This document shows positions 25,060 through 35,719 of a DNA stretch of 64,000 bases, in pieces (position 1 is the stretch's first letter; every line of letters starts with the position of its first letter). The notes beneath the pieces are model-generated. The model was not told where the DNA came from and ran no database searches. It saw nothing but the letters and a program-made list of their open reading frames with translations. This stretch comes from Diphasiastrum complanatum (lineage: Eukaryota; Streptophyta; Lycopodiopsida; Lycopodiales; Lycopodiaceae): assembly GCA_029204225.1 (NCBI GenBank), contig CM055102.1:42061229-42125228 (forward strand). Reading direction: 5' to 3'. The translations under genes and the position numbers were made by a program.

Positions 25060-25900
25060 TAAATTTGATGAAGGCACTCTTGAGCAATAATGGTTTGGTG
25101 AGGAGGTCAACAATACATGATGATGATCCAATATGCTCCAAGTTGATTTCTCCTCCAATAACCTTTTTCCTTAAAAAATGGTGTGCAACATTAATATGTT
25201 TGCTTCTTGCATGGAAGACAAGATTGTTGGCAAGAGCTTGATCTGAGATGTTGTCACACTTAATGATAGGTAGACCTTCATCCTTGATGCGTAAGTAGTC
25301 TTTGATCCATAGAACGACTTTGGTAGTAGTGTAAGGGCCTTGTACTCGGCTTCACAAGATGATAATGATATAGTGTCTTATTTGTTGGACAACCAAGATA
25401 CAAGATTGCCTCCAAGGAAGATAGTATAAGCACTTGTGGACTTTCTATCCACTTTGTCACTTGCAGAGTCCAAATCCGAGTAGGCAACCATTCGTAGATA
25501 AGCACTTTTGTAGATCAATCCATAATCAAGTGTAAAGAAAACATATCTCAAGATCATTTTGGCCAATTTCCAATAGTAGAGCTTTGGATCTTGCATGAAT
25601 TGACTCAACTTCTACACACTAAAGCTCAAATTGGGCCTATTTATAATCAACCAAATGAGGGATCCAATAAGACTCCTATTAAGGGTGATGTCCTTGAAGG
25701 ATATTTCATCTCCCTTGATAGGATCTTTTACAACATGCCCCATAGGTGTGTCTACACTTGCAATTTTCCATATAAAACTTTTTGTATATACATTGTGCTT
25801 TCCTTTAGTTCTCCAAAAGGCTTTCTCCTTGTCGAGTCGGCCAATTTGGTCTTTCTTTGGGTGATATAATGAGCCCCCAATAGCTTCATTTCCATCAATA
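25060..25900 (-). pseudogene. pol: Copia E RT C-terminus and RNase H
   Basis: Contains FKDITLNRSLIGSLIWL, NRPNLSFSV (T-R-P-D-L in others), KLSQFMQDP, YSDLDSASDKVDRKSTSAY and LSSCEAEYKAL, the RT thumb and the RNase H catalytic boxes. Several stops interrupt the frame. The D2 element carries the same motifs in a fully open frame, which confirms the assignment. Confidence 0.88.
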
Positions 25901-25916
25901 TAACCAGCCAAGAATG

Positions 25917-26810
25917 CTAGTACAACTCCAACATCAAAATGACGCAAACCAATGTAGCTAGTTTTACCATATCTTGACAATTTGCACACATCCACATGAA
26001 ATTGCTCAAACATGAGAGTAAACTTAAACGACACTTCCTTGTTGTTCCTTTGACCTTACTTGAGCCTTTAAACACCTGCAAAAACGTATCCATAACATCT
26101 TTGCCAAATGACCCTCCTTTGATGCTCTTGACTAGCTCCAAATTGCCAACTTCCCTTTTGACTTGTTGAAGCCCTTTGAGACCAACCTCTTGATATTCCA
26201 CTTGACCATCAAAGCCATTGACTAAGACCTTTTTTCCAGATCCATTATTTGATTTTCCAGCATGAAAACCATGAGAACCAATATCCACCTGCATAGCATC
26301 ATCTACACAAGAAGATTCTCCAAAACGCGCGAAAAGCAAAATGAGTCTCTTCCACTTGCTTACCTTTCTCTTGATCATCATAGATATCAAATATATGAAC
26401 ATATTTAGCCTTTGGAAAAATTCCTTCTCAAACATATGATCTATATCCAAAAAGATCTCATGAATGCTTGATCTCGAATTTCCACAAATGTTAGTGAAAA
26501 CAATGCCACCAATGTCACCATCATAAATCGAAAGATAGATTCTAAAATTTCCATCCAACATGGAGTAAAGTAGGTGAAGATGAGTATCAAACCTAATAAA
26601 TCCAGACCTCTTGAGTCCATAACAAAACTCAATAAGCTTAGCAATGAGATCTCCCTTGCCTTGAAAAAATTGCGTCTCGATTTGCTCCATGTAGTCTTCT
26701 CCAACCAACCCTTTTCCATCTCGATCATGAGTGATCAATTCACTATCATAGAATCCTTTGAGTTGATGAAGAGATGTGAGATCCATGCCTTGGATCTTCC
26801 CAAGAACCAA
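25917..26810 (-). pseudogene. 297-codon open frame, part RT-like, part unknown
   Basis: This is the longest open frame in the relic. Residues about 60-110 contain CYGLKRSGFIRF and LLYSMLDGNFRIYLSIYDGD, which line up with the copia RT strand 'YGLKQ' and 'D-x-S-L-Y...YVDD', with the catalytic YVDD altered to YDGD. The next about 130 residues (rich in Gly, Lys and Val) show no copia motif and may be captured sequence or a shifted frame. There is no integrase. Confidence 0.4.
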
Positions 26811-26905
26811 TCTTCCATTGCTCTTTCCTTAATAAGACTCCCTCTTAATAATTGCATCATAAGAAGTAGAAATCTCAAAATCATTAGAAGTCATGAAAAA
26901 AATGA

Positions 26906-27259
26906 TCAGTACCTTTCTTTTTTCAAACAAGAACTTCTACTCAATGTTTTAGGTAGTGACTCGTATGATAATAATTCGTCCTCACTATCATTCACAATGA
27001 CATCATTCAAAGAACATCCTACTTTGAACTCTTCACATGCTTCTCTTCTTCTTGACTTGTGACTATCTCCCTCACCAAGTCTCTTGATAGAACCATTTGA
27101 TCTGATCTTTGTATGAAGACATGTGACTCCACTTGCTACAAAAATGACTTTCTTGGACACATCACAAATGAATGTAGAAGTATCATCTCCTTCATGAATG
27201 CACCTAACAACATCTTTTTCCATATGATCAAAGAAATCATTAGCAACAATCTTTTCCAA
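26906..27259 (-). pseudogene. 117-codon frame in copia E, unidentified
   Basis: Begins MEKIVANDFFDHMEKD and ends in a basic/acidic stretch (KSRRREACEEF, VNDSEDELLSYESLP). It lies where copia normally encodes integrase but lacks any catalytic or zinc motif. Whether it is captured host coding sequence or decayed linker cannot be told from this window. Confidence 0.3.
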
Positions 27260-27319
27260 GGAAGAACCTTCACCACCTCCATTGATGAAGTTAGCTCTTT
27301 CCTTACCTTTTGCATGCTT

Positions 27320-27990
27320 TCACTTGCCATGAAGAACCATCAAAGAACCATCATTATCCTCATAACTAGCCAAGTCCGCACAAAGATGAACCTCTCCAAG
27401 AAGCATATTAGATCTTGACCTAGATCTAGCATAAGGAAGCTTGTTAGACTTTGCATAAGATCCACCGGTCTTATTGATGCTAAAAGGGAACTTTGGAAAG
27501 TTGAGACCAATCTCCTTTTCCATTCCATCCTTTTTGTTAGCCATAACAAAAGCATCAAGCTTGAAAAGTTTACCTTGTCTATTGCCTCTAGCAACCAAGA
27601 TTTCATTCTTTGTAATGAAACAAACATCACCACCAAACTTTACCATGTATCCTTTCTCTATCATTTGACCAGCACTTAACAAATTCTTTGAAAGTGATTG
27701 AATGTAAAGAACAACATCAAGTCTTGCTTTCCTATTAGTAGAAATACAAATAGGAATTGAACCTGTACCTTCAATCACACACTTACCACCATTGGCCATG
27801 TGTATCACTTTCTTGGCTCCATCATAAATGACCAAAGAAGTAAAGAGCTCATTGTGTGTGAACTAGCTCCACTATAAAGTTGATTTGCGGGATACCTTCA
27901 TCTCTTTGCTTTGTCAAACATTCATTAAAAAAATGCCCTTTGATACCACAATAAAATCATTTCAACTTAGATTGATCTTTCTTTTTGCCA
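27320..27990 (-). pseudogene. pol: Copia E gag zinc knuckle and protease region
   Basis: A zinc knuckle remnant, FYCGIKGHF, is encoded near 27940 after a TGA. The open frame 27320-27835 begins at the strand after the protease active site and has GTGSIPICISTNRKARLD, LYIQSLSKNLLSAGQMIEKG and GNRQGKLFKLDA, matching the D2 protease to GAG-pre-integrase region residue for residue in many places. The active-site loop itself is lost upstream. Confidence 0.8.
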
Positions 27991-28027
27991 AAAGAGGAAG
28001 TCTCACCTTGATCTTTCCCTTGATGAA

Positions 28028-28345
28028 TCCAGATCTCTACAATTATGCCACGAAGCTCTGCATAAGCTCTATGAAATAGACTTACTAGCTGTGCATGCAC
28101 GGGCAGCTGAAAAGGATAGACGCAAAGCATGGCACGATCGCAGGTTACAAAAGAAGGATCTTCGTTCCGAAGATCTAGTCTTGATGTATAAAACCAAGGC
28201 GATTAAGGGAAAGTTAAAATTCACGCGAAGGTCCTTATCGGATCAAATAAATTATTAATCATGGAGTCGTAAATCTAGAGAAACTAGATGGGACACCGTT
28301 CGACACACCCATCAACGGTAGCCGGTTGCACAAGTACTGGCCACC
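28028..28345 (+). pseudogene. pol: Ty3/gypsy integrase C-terminal remnant (element B)
   Basis: The plus-strand frame contains AAEKDRRKAWHDRR, KKDLRSEDLVLMYKTK and KGKLKF; after a short frame change there are words equivalent to INHGVVNLEKLDG and INGSRLHKYW. These are the end of Athila/Tat-type gypsy integrases ('R-K-A-W-H-D-R...G-D-L-V-L'). Upstream domains are absent because copia E abuts at about 28027. It implies that what follows lies downstream of pol. Confidence 0.82.
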
Positions 28346-29295
28346 ATAGTGAGACAGATCTAGGTTGGTGGTGGCATGTTACGAAAAGCTATTATGCTCG
28401 ACCATCACAACTAGATCCAAGAAGATCAAACCAAATCAAGCTAGATCCATCAAGATTCAGCCAGATCTAGCTAGATCAGGAAAAATCCATCCAGATCCAG
28501 ATAGGATCAAGAGGAAAGTAGATCATCCGATTACACCAATAAGGCCCCAATTTGCAGATCAGAGACCTCGATCTCAGTAACTATGACAAAATAAGGGCAA
28601 AATTCACCCAGAATTGATGGATCTGCTACCAAATATCTATCAAAACTTCCAAAGAGCTACCAACTGTCTCTAACATGGATGAAGCAGATTATCAGATTGC
28701 AAACATTAAAATTCAGAGAATCTCCAAATCTCGTCAAAAAACATTCTAAAAGGGCACTTTTTTTATGATTTTTGGAGATCCTTTGGGAGATAGCTCTTGA
28801 AACTTGGAAAGTCACTAGATCTGACCTAGATGCATCCATGAAAATCTCTACAAGAGTTACTGATGAAAAAAACATCATTTTTCAGTGTATGCGAGGGTTC
28901 CAAGAAGCAGAATCTTCAGAACCTTTGCAGAGCATCAAGATCATCAAACCAACTTTTGCAAGGGGTATAAATGAAATCAAAGCAGTGAAATTAGCCTGTC
29001 TACATGGTTTGATCTTGAAAATCCAACCACAGTAGCAAGTTGTGCAAGCATTCACTCCTTGCGAGGATTGAACCCTCGCAAACTATTTGAACCCTTGCAG
29101 GGCAGTCAATTCACGTTATGAACTCTCGCAAACTTCTTTGAGGTCTTAGAATATTGTGAAGAAGGTCTGTGCCAAAATTTGGGTGGAACTGAACAAGGGA
29201 AAGTGGATTTCACCTAATATGCACTCTAATTTCCGCTATATAAGGGCTGAATTCGAGTCATTTGTCACCTTTCCTAGCGAAGCTCTGCTCAATTT
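28346..29295 (+). other. Post-integrase spacer of element B
   Basis: There is no convincing gene. 28410-28515 has a run of about ten (A)GATC(C/T) words. 28855-29130 carries the AACTCTCGCA/TGCGAGGGTT motif of element A's leader (28890, 29060, 29071, 29090, 29121). 29236 has a TATATAAGGG-like word that could be a promoter for the ORF downstream, but this is speculative. Confidence 0.5.
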
Positions 29296-29489
29296 TTGAT
29301 CAAATTTTCCAAGTTCTCCGAATGCGACCAAATTTCATACAAGCCATCATCTGCATACTCTAAACCAAATATGCGCTCTGAACTGTTGTTCCTACCATTC
29401 AACACTTGTTATTCACTGTTTTTCTCGTTTCCACCACTTTTTACCTTTCCCACCATTTTTTCTACTTTTTGCACTTTATCTATCACTGC

Positions 29490-30161
29490 TAACATGGCCT
29501 CCTCATCTTCTGACGACTGGCACCAAGCAGGTGATCCAGAGAGAAATACCATCAGCTACCCAGATTTGGCCCTTGTCTTCTGAAGCCGTGATTAAACCAT
29601 GGCTCCAGATTGCGGGCTCACTTCTTGAAACAATGGGTTTTTACTCGGCGCTTTTCAGTTTTGACATTAGCATGGGCCTCACCCTTCACGCTAATGCCAC
29701 CTGGGACGCATCGAAGTCGTATTTTCACTTCTTGTACCAGGGTACCACGTACAAGGTACGGGTTAACACGGACTCGATGGCCACTGTCGGCATGATGTCC
29801 GATGACGGCCAGCCCATCTCTCATCATCAGAAAAAAGTCCTGATCAAAACTTTTGTCGCCCAGACTGCACCAGAGATTCCGATCCAAACTAATAACAGTT
29901 ATCTGATAGAGGCTATCACGAAACTAGCCATACAGGCGGCTGCACATCTGTTGAACAACTTTTGGTTGTTTCAACATTTCACAAGGACAGAATCCAGTCC
30001 ATGCTACTGAGTCAGATAGTGAAATTCTTTTTGGGATTCCCTAGTCCCACGGCCTTCCTCATTCACGAAATAACAATCTCCATCAAACCCAACACCCATT
30101 TGCATGTGCACTTCTCGAGACGAAAGTGCGCAGTTTCCATCGTTCCAGCCTTCTATCATCC
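29490..30161 (+). pseudogene. ORF1 of element B, unknown protein, 5' part
   Basis: Starts at the Met of MASSSSDDWHQAG and shifts frame near 29580. It continues as PWLQIAGSLLETMGFYSALF, GLTLHANATWDAS, TYKVRVNTDSMATVGMMSDD and NNSYLIEAITKLAIQAAA. The last segment matches element C (63715-63957, minus), where it reads VNAHSLATIGIISGN and NNDYLIEAI. No known domain is recognised. The frame is cut at about 30162 by a copia insertion and continues after it. Confidence 0.65.
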
Positions 30162-30281
30162 ATTATAGACTTGGTCATTTAAATCATGCTGCTGTACAAC
30201 GAATGTCTAGACAATATATTGTTCTTGATCTCGACTATCCTCGTGAAAGAGTTTAGTTACCTGTCTATCAAGATTGTCTAG

Positions 30282-31127
30282 TTGGTAAACAGACTAGGAA
30301 ACCTTTTAAATCAGCACATTGCTAGAGGATTGCTAGATGTTGTACATTCAGATATTTGTGGCCCGATGAAAAATCCTTCACTGAAGGATGCCAAGTATTT
30401 TATAACCTTTATTGATGAATTTTCCAGAAGGACCATGGTGTATTTTATAAAGAAGAAATCAGAAGCCTTCAACTGCTTTAGAATCTTCAAGGAGCGTGTA
30501 GAGAAGGAGACTGGAAGGATGATTAAGGCCCTCAGATCAGACAACGGTGGAGAATATATCTCTATCGAGTTTAAGGAGTACTGCCAAAGCCAGGGCATTG
30601 ACCAATAATTCATCACTCCTTACAATCCTCAGTCTAATGGCTTAACCGAGAGGAAGAACCGTACTCTGGTTGAAGTTGCCAAATCTATGCTATCGCATGC
30701 ATCATTGCCTAAGAGATTCTGGGCTGAAGCTATCTCCACTACAGCTTACGTCCAGAATAGATGTTCGACCAAGGCCCTCTCATACAAGACACCCCACGAG
30801 GTGTGGACAGGCTCTAAGCCTTCTTTGAAGAACCTAAGAGTGTTTGGGTGCATTGACTATGCGCAGATCCCAAAAGACACGAGAAAGAAATTGGACTTCC
30901 AAGGTCTCAAGTCCATTCTAATCGGATATACATCATCTGATAATACTTATAAGCTGTATAGTCCTAATACCCAAGAAAGCTTGTATAGCCGGGATACAGT
31001 CTTTATCAAGGATCAGTTTGTCGACCTCAAAGGAAAGGATGTTGCTCAAGAAGAACCCTCGTCACCTCCCATTGACACGACAATCCGAGCTTCTGGCTCA
31101 GGCATGTTTATTGTCAACCCACTTTGA
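30282..31127 (+). pseudogene. pol: Copia integrase (D family), nearly intact
   Basis: Two open parts (30282-30608 and 30687-31127) lie in different frames. All three catalytic residues are visible: D in VVHSDICGP, D in ALRSDNGGEY and E in TERKNRTLVE. A TAA replaces Gln before FITPY at 30606. C-terminal words are RVFGCIDYAQIPKDTR and LIGYTSSDNTYKLY. The matching D copy (51726-52652) is open through this region. Copia integrase inserts the cDNA. Confidence 0.9.
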
Positions 31128-31186
31128 GACAACGAATCAGACGAAGATATTGCTGCTAGGTTCTTTAGTCGATTCCTCCTAGAAGA

Positions 31187-31471
31187 TCAACCCAAGTGTG
31201 CACACAGTCCACAAGGTATACTCATGAGTCTACCTGTCTCTTGATACAAGAACCGACGACAGTCAAAGAGGCACTCAGCCAACCAGACTCTGATCTCTGG
31301 AGAGAAGCTATGGACACTGAGACTTTTAGTCCAGTCCTCAAACATTCGTCGATCCGAATGCTCCTGTCTTATGCTGCACCTGCTAACCTCGAAGTGCATC
31401 AACTTGATGTACAAACAGCCTATCTGAATGGAGTGATACAAGAAGATATCTACATGATCCAGTTCGAATGA
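31187..31471 (+). pseudogene. pol: Copia RT fragment with internal deletion
   Basis: Contains EPTTVKEALSQPDSDLWREAM, then jumps to ETFSPVLKHSSIRMLLSYAA and LDVQTAYLNGVIQEDIYM. Compared with D (51230-51635), about 150 bp between 'LWREA' and 'ETFSPV' are gone. The frame ends at the inverted LTR junction near 31471. Confidence 0.88.
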
Positions 31472-31767
31472 CGCGTTTGATGATATTCAATATATACATA
31501 ATGTTACAGGTGTGCAGATGAAGAAAGTACAAGGTGGATGTGTTGTCCGTAGGAGATCGTGGGTGGCTGCAGTCGTCGTCCAGTTTGTTAGTGCAGCTGC
31601 ATGAGCGTGAAGAGGGTGTGACGTCATTCTTTGCTTTTTGTCTCTTCATCGTCTGTGAAAATTTATATGTGAGTATGCAGACTGCGCGAAAACGTGAGTA
31701 AATATGCAGCATGAATGGAGGCAGACTAAAAATGAGATTTAGGTGACTAGAAAAAATAAATCCAACA
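31472..31767 (-). repeat. Truncated D-family LTR, minus orientation
   Basis: Matches 49731-50017 and 60690-60975 in plus-strand orientation and ends CCAACA at 31767. The internal end is cut. Confidence 0.85.
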
Positions 31768-32463
31768 ATACTAACCTCTATCCTCCATCTTCCACTTCCA
31801 CATCTACCCAACCTGCAGTTACTGACACGATGGCCAGCAAAAGAATACATGGCACTGTCCCTTCTTCCTCATCTCCACCTACCACCAGACATCGCACCAC
31901 CACCACCACACCAATAACAGCTCCCACATCTACCACCACCACTTCCTCTTCTGTACAGCTCCCTCCTCCCATTTCTATTGCCGCTTCTCTTCATTCTGTT
32001 CCACCCACAACTGCTGCTTCTATTTCCATTCTCGTCTCCTTTGTTGCTACTACTTCTACCTCTGTTCCATCTTCCACCACCCCTTCCATTACTATCGTGT
32101 CTTCCATTACTCTTGTTCCCACCGCTCTCCCTGTCCAGTTCAACCCTTTTGACTCTCAGTTGTCTCCGGACACTCTTGCATGGATGCAAGTCATCAACTT
32201 TCCACCACCACGCCAGACCACTTCCACCCCATCTTTGCCTTCTGTACTCCACACCACCCTCCATTTTCCCTCTGTTCCACCCATTCTCTTGTTTGGACAA
32301 ATTGTCTCCACCCCTATTTTCACTTTTGTTTCTCCCACAACCCCCCATTTCTCCATCAAAAGTTGCCGAGGGCAACCAACCGTTGCTTGATGACACATTT
32401 GTGCAAACAATTTTTATTCCATCACCGGATGAATCTCTTCAAGTGTCAGGTGTAGGTGTATAG
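31768..32463 (+). pseudogene. Ser/Thr/Pro-rich continuation of ORF1 (element B)
   Basis: The frame after the copia fragment encodes a low-complexity Thr/Ser/Pro segment of about 130 residues that contains MASKRIHGTVPSSSSPP, and then PVQFNPFDSQLSPDTLAWMQ. Element C encodes the equivalent SASKRMSGVVSFP followed by a Pro/Ser-rich tract (63259-63504, minus). It ends at TGA near 32390 in this frame. It may be a linker or a mucin-like extracellular segment; nothing more can be said. Confidence 0.6.
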
Positions 32464-32546
32464 GCAAACTTTGAACAACTACCAAGCAGAGTTCAACGAG
32501 CAAGTGCAACTCACAAGTTTGCTCAGGCCAAACAAGCCCTCAAGGC

Positions 32547-33540
32547 TTGTCAGCAATTCATGGAGAAGAAGACCCAACCAACCCCAGTGGTGATTCCAAC
32601 GCCACCTGTTTTTTATGCTGCATAGGCAAGTACGAGCCAACAGGACCAAGGCCAGCAGGCAACACGGGTGATAAGCCAGGATCAGGGGTCAGTGGACATG
32701 ACCAAGGACCTCCTGATATAGGTGTTGAGACGCGGTACCAAGGCCAAGACACAGGTCCCAGCCATAGCCACGAGGAAGGACAAGCCTCCTCATCAAGAGG
32801 CTCATACACCATATCTACCAGCCGGGCCTTCTGACGCCCCAAGTCCGTGGAGGAGAAAATCAATGAATTTCTAGCCAAGTATCCCCACGAGTCATCAAGA
32901 GGCGGCTGGCAGATTTCATTTTCGACGAAACAATAAAAGACAACAAGCTGCAAGCACTACCCGCCCTCCACTCACAATCTGATGGCACCAGTAGCTCTTT
33001 GAATGGGACCCTGCGGCCATCAGGGCCTACATGACAAGTCCACAACAGTTATGGGTGAATGTGCATTTCCTGCCATGCACACAATGATCCAAATGGGCAG
33101 AATGCGGCACTCCTCTGGACAAGATCACCATCGAGAACTGCAATTGGCCGAGAATTCCATCAAAGCACGATTGGGATACGGATGTAGACGCCCAAAGGGC
33201 TCTCACCCAATTCTCTAATAAATATTTCAACTGCCTTGACCCAACAGTCCACGCGGCAGCCACTTACGCCCGAGACTTAGAGCATTTAATGGGAATTGAA
33301 ACCAAGTGGGACAATTTTCTCCCCCCCCATATTCTTTGATCCAAATAAGGCGCTAGCTTCAGAAAAAGTGGAAGATCAACTGCCAGTCACTCGAGTCTAC
33401 TATCGAGTTGCATTCCTTGGCGATCCCTGGATGCGTAGATTCCAAGCGTGGGTCGACTAAAACTAAATGTCACTGGCAACCTGATCCACCAGAGGCGAGC
33501 CAAGAAGACTTTATACTAAATCGGCAGAGTGTCGAGGGAC
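32547..33540 (+). pseudogene. ORFx of element B, unknown protein
   Basis: Frames are broken, but the ORFx words appear in order: KINEFLAKYPHESSRGG (about 32850), RAYMTSPQQLWVNVHFLP, a KWAECGTPLDKI-type block (about 33095), NWPRIPSKHDWDTDVDA, a Phe-Ser-Asn-Lys-Tyr-Phe segment, an MGIETKWDNFLPP block, and KVEDQLPVTRVYYRVAFLG (about 33370-33425). The block from 32547 to 32830 is Gly/Pro/Ser-rich. It precedes the LTR by about 25 bp. Compare A (17800-18605) and C (62243-63000). Confidence 0.78.
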
Positions 33541-33565
33541 CGGCACTACTTCAGGCCGTGGGTCC

Positions 33566-34201
33566 TGTTGGGGGTATTCCCAACATATTGTAATTAAATA
33601 ATGTGTTGCGAGGGCATGGCATCCTGCGCGTATAAGCCCATGGCCCAATGAGCACACAAGTTGAGCTGTAAATAGAATAATAGACTTGGGCCCCTTTGTA
33701 ATTAAAATAAAACTTGAGGCCCAAATTCAATTTTAAACTTAGAGTTTACTTTCTCAGAGTTGGGTCCAATTTCGGACTCACATAAATCTTGTGATTTCTA
33801 TTGTACTTTTTGTGGACCCTTGGATTAAGTTGGGTCCAAGATGAACGGATAGAATTAGTGTATATATTAGCCAATAGTATTTTGGGGGCAAGGGCCTTCC
33901 CCATTCATAAAAAGGCACCTCATGTACTCTATTTTGCATGCTTAATGAGAAGGAGGAAACTCTACCATTTTTGGGAGAGAAGCATTCTCATCTGCTATTC
34001 AATGCTTGCTATTGCTATTGTTGCTTTCTCTTTGCTTTCAAGTTCATGCTTTCTTGGTTTCCATTGCTAATGTTTCTCCTTTAGAAAGTAAAATGAGCAT
34101 TTGAGCTAACTTCCACTCTCACTCTCACTCTCTATCTCTCTCTTTCCCTCTTCTCCTCTCAATCTCTCCTATTCTTCTCTTCTCTTTCACCAAAAATCAA
34201 G
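33566..34201 (+). repeat. Element B 3' LTR, truncated (636 bp)
   Basis: Starts TGTTGGGGGTATTCCCAACA, directly after CCGTGGGTCC as in A. It contains the TATA-like CATTCATAAAAAGGCACC and TCTCTCTT tracts, and ends abruptly at CACCAAAAATCAAG, short of the final CCCTACA seen in A. Confidence 0.88.
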
Positions 34202-34290
34202 CCCTTTGCTTGCATTTTCTCCCTCACGAAATGATGTGAAATCTCAACGTGCTTTGTTCAAGCATGGAAGACTAGATTGTTTGCAAGTGA
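34202..34290 (-). pseudogene. pol: Short copia RNase H C-terminal fragment
   Basis: The minus strand encodes NNLVFHA, stop, TKHVEISHHFVREKM, which is the last conserved block of copia RNase H. It meets the end of the truncated LTR of element B. Confidence 0.75.
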
Positions 34291-35102
34291 TAAATTTTAC
34301 AGTTTTTAGGACAATAATGATTGTACTTTACAATCATAGAGAGTTATTGGTTGCCTAATCAATGAATCTATCAAGTTCTACACATTAGATCTTGATCTAG
34401 ATTCACTACACTTGGATTTAAGCAAGAGCAATGGATCAACACATCATTATTTTTAGTGAGAGCGGCTTCACACGTGTGGAGTACTGTACACTGTACGGCC
34501 TGCACCTGAAACAACAAGTACAATGATACTAGATAGCAATCATGCATAAAAATCACAAGACAAATGACTAGAAATCTCATAAAAGTGTAAAGTGCAAAAG
34601 TCTCATCAATTTTCTTAGCAAAATGATGATCCTTTTATGGATCAAGTACATCCATGAGTCTGGTACAGTCCAGCAGGCCTTCACACGTGTGAAGAGTGCC
34701 ACATCACTCAGATCTATCCATTTTATCCATCCTTGATCCTTATCCAATAGTTGACCTTCTAGAATATGACTAAAATCCAAAAAGCTAGTCTCCTAGAATA
34801 TAGGAATATTCCCTACAAAATAGGATCTAAGGAAAATGGTCAACTCTTATCTTCTAGTACTCTATACACACGTGTGAACATCCACTTGCCATGTGGGAGC
34901 ATTTACTCATGCACATGCAAGGAAAAGCTAATTTGTAGGTGACTAGTCAACTTGACTAAAAACTAGTCATTTCATGTTCACACTAACTAGAATGATACAA
35001 AATCAAACTGGATATATACAAACATGAAAAGTACATCCTTTCACACGTGGGAACATGCTCCACACGTGTGAAATCATATCATCAACATATTCTAATGTTT
35101 GA
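34291..35102. other. Spacer with five CACACGTG(T/G)G palindromes
   Basis: CACACGTGTG occurs at 34469, 34682, 34866 and 35061, and CACACGTGGG at 35042. The same 10-mer is in D2's 5' LTR (60504). Part of the interval (34420-34510) also resembles 48420-48520. No ORF of note. It may be the LTR of copia F; its ends are not clear. Confidence 0.5.
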
Positions 35103-35708
35103 TCAATATTTACATGAACCAATGTCAAGTGAGAAGTGACAATTTTTAACAGCAAGTTGTTGAGCTGCTTGATTGTCACAATATATGCATGGAATGTCTT
35201 CATCCTTGATCACATGTAGCTCCTCCAAAAGCCTTTTCGGCCAAAGAACCTCCTTTGTTGTTGTTGTCACAGCTTTATACTCGGATTCTGTTGATGAAAG
35301 AGAGATGGTATCTTGCTTTTTAGAAAGCCAAGATATAGCTCCTCCACATAAGAATGTAGCAAATGCACTTATGGATCTTCTATCCATCTCGTCACCTTCA
35401 AAACTTGAGTCCAAATATGCCCTTAAACAAATATTAGTCCTTTCATAAACTATGCCAAAGTCTTTTGTAGCCGAGATGTATCTTAACTCCCTTTTTGCTC
35501 CTTTCCAATGACATATTAATGGACTTTGCATGTATTGCCTCAATTTGACAACACAAAAACTAAGATAAGGTCTAGTGATGGTTAAGTATATCAAGGAACC
35601 AATAAGCATTCTATAGGTAGTGATGTCCTCAGAGGATGTTTCAACACTTTCCTTAGAAACTTTTACACTTAGTTCCATGGGAGTTTCAACTCCTTTACAA
35701 TCAATCAT
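35103..35708 (-). pseudogene. pol: Copia F RT thumb and RNase H
   Basis: Starts METPMELSVKVSK-like and has RMLIGSLIYLTITRPYLSF, MQSPLICHWKGAKRELRYI, RAYLDSSFEGDEMDRRS (first catalytic Asp), LSSTESEYKAVTTTTKE (catalytic Glu) and IYCDNQAAQQLAV (third Asp). The last block (FHARTKH) is missing because the frame runs into unrelated sequence. Confidence 0.9.
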
Positions 35709-35719
35709 GCCAAATTATG

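Larger units (their letters stand above)
25047..28027 (-). mobile_element. Degenerate copia relic E
   Basis: Minus strand. In order it contains a gag zinc knuckle, protease and GAG-pre-integrase strands, an internal block not typical of copia, an RT-like segment and an RNase H end. Integrase motifs were not found. It ends at 25047, where the word CCAAGATTAGATCT, also present at the equivalent place in D2 (about 54940), meets element A's LTR. Confidence 0.75.
30162..31767 (+). mobile_element. Rearranged copia fragment (D family) inserted in element B
   Basis: The plus-strand integrase-to-RT segment (30162-31471) is nearly identical to the minus-strand sequence of copia D at 51220-52690. It is directly followed by 31472-31767, which is the outer end of the D-family LTR in the opposite relative orientation. 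The left end lacks gag and LTR. The two halves therefore cannot be a simple collinear copy. Confidence 0.85.

Noticed and set aside
27113-27418. Plus-strand frames at 26574-27668 as host genes
   Set aside because: They overlap minus-strand copia E frames with recognisable motifs and have none of their own.
31778-32396. Minus-strand Gly/Arg-rich frame opposite the Ser/Thr/Pro tract
   Set aside because: It is the antisense of a low-complexity coding tract that is conserved on the plus strand in element C.
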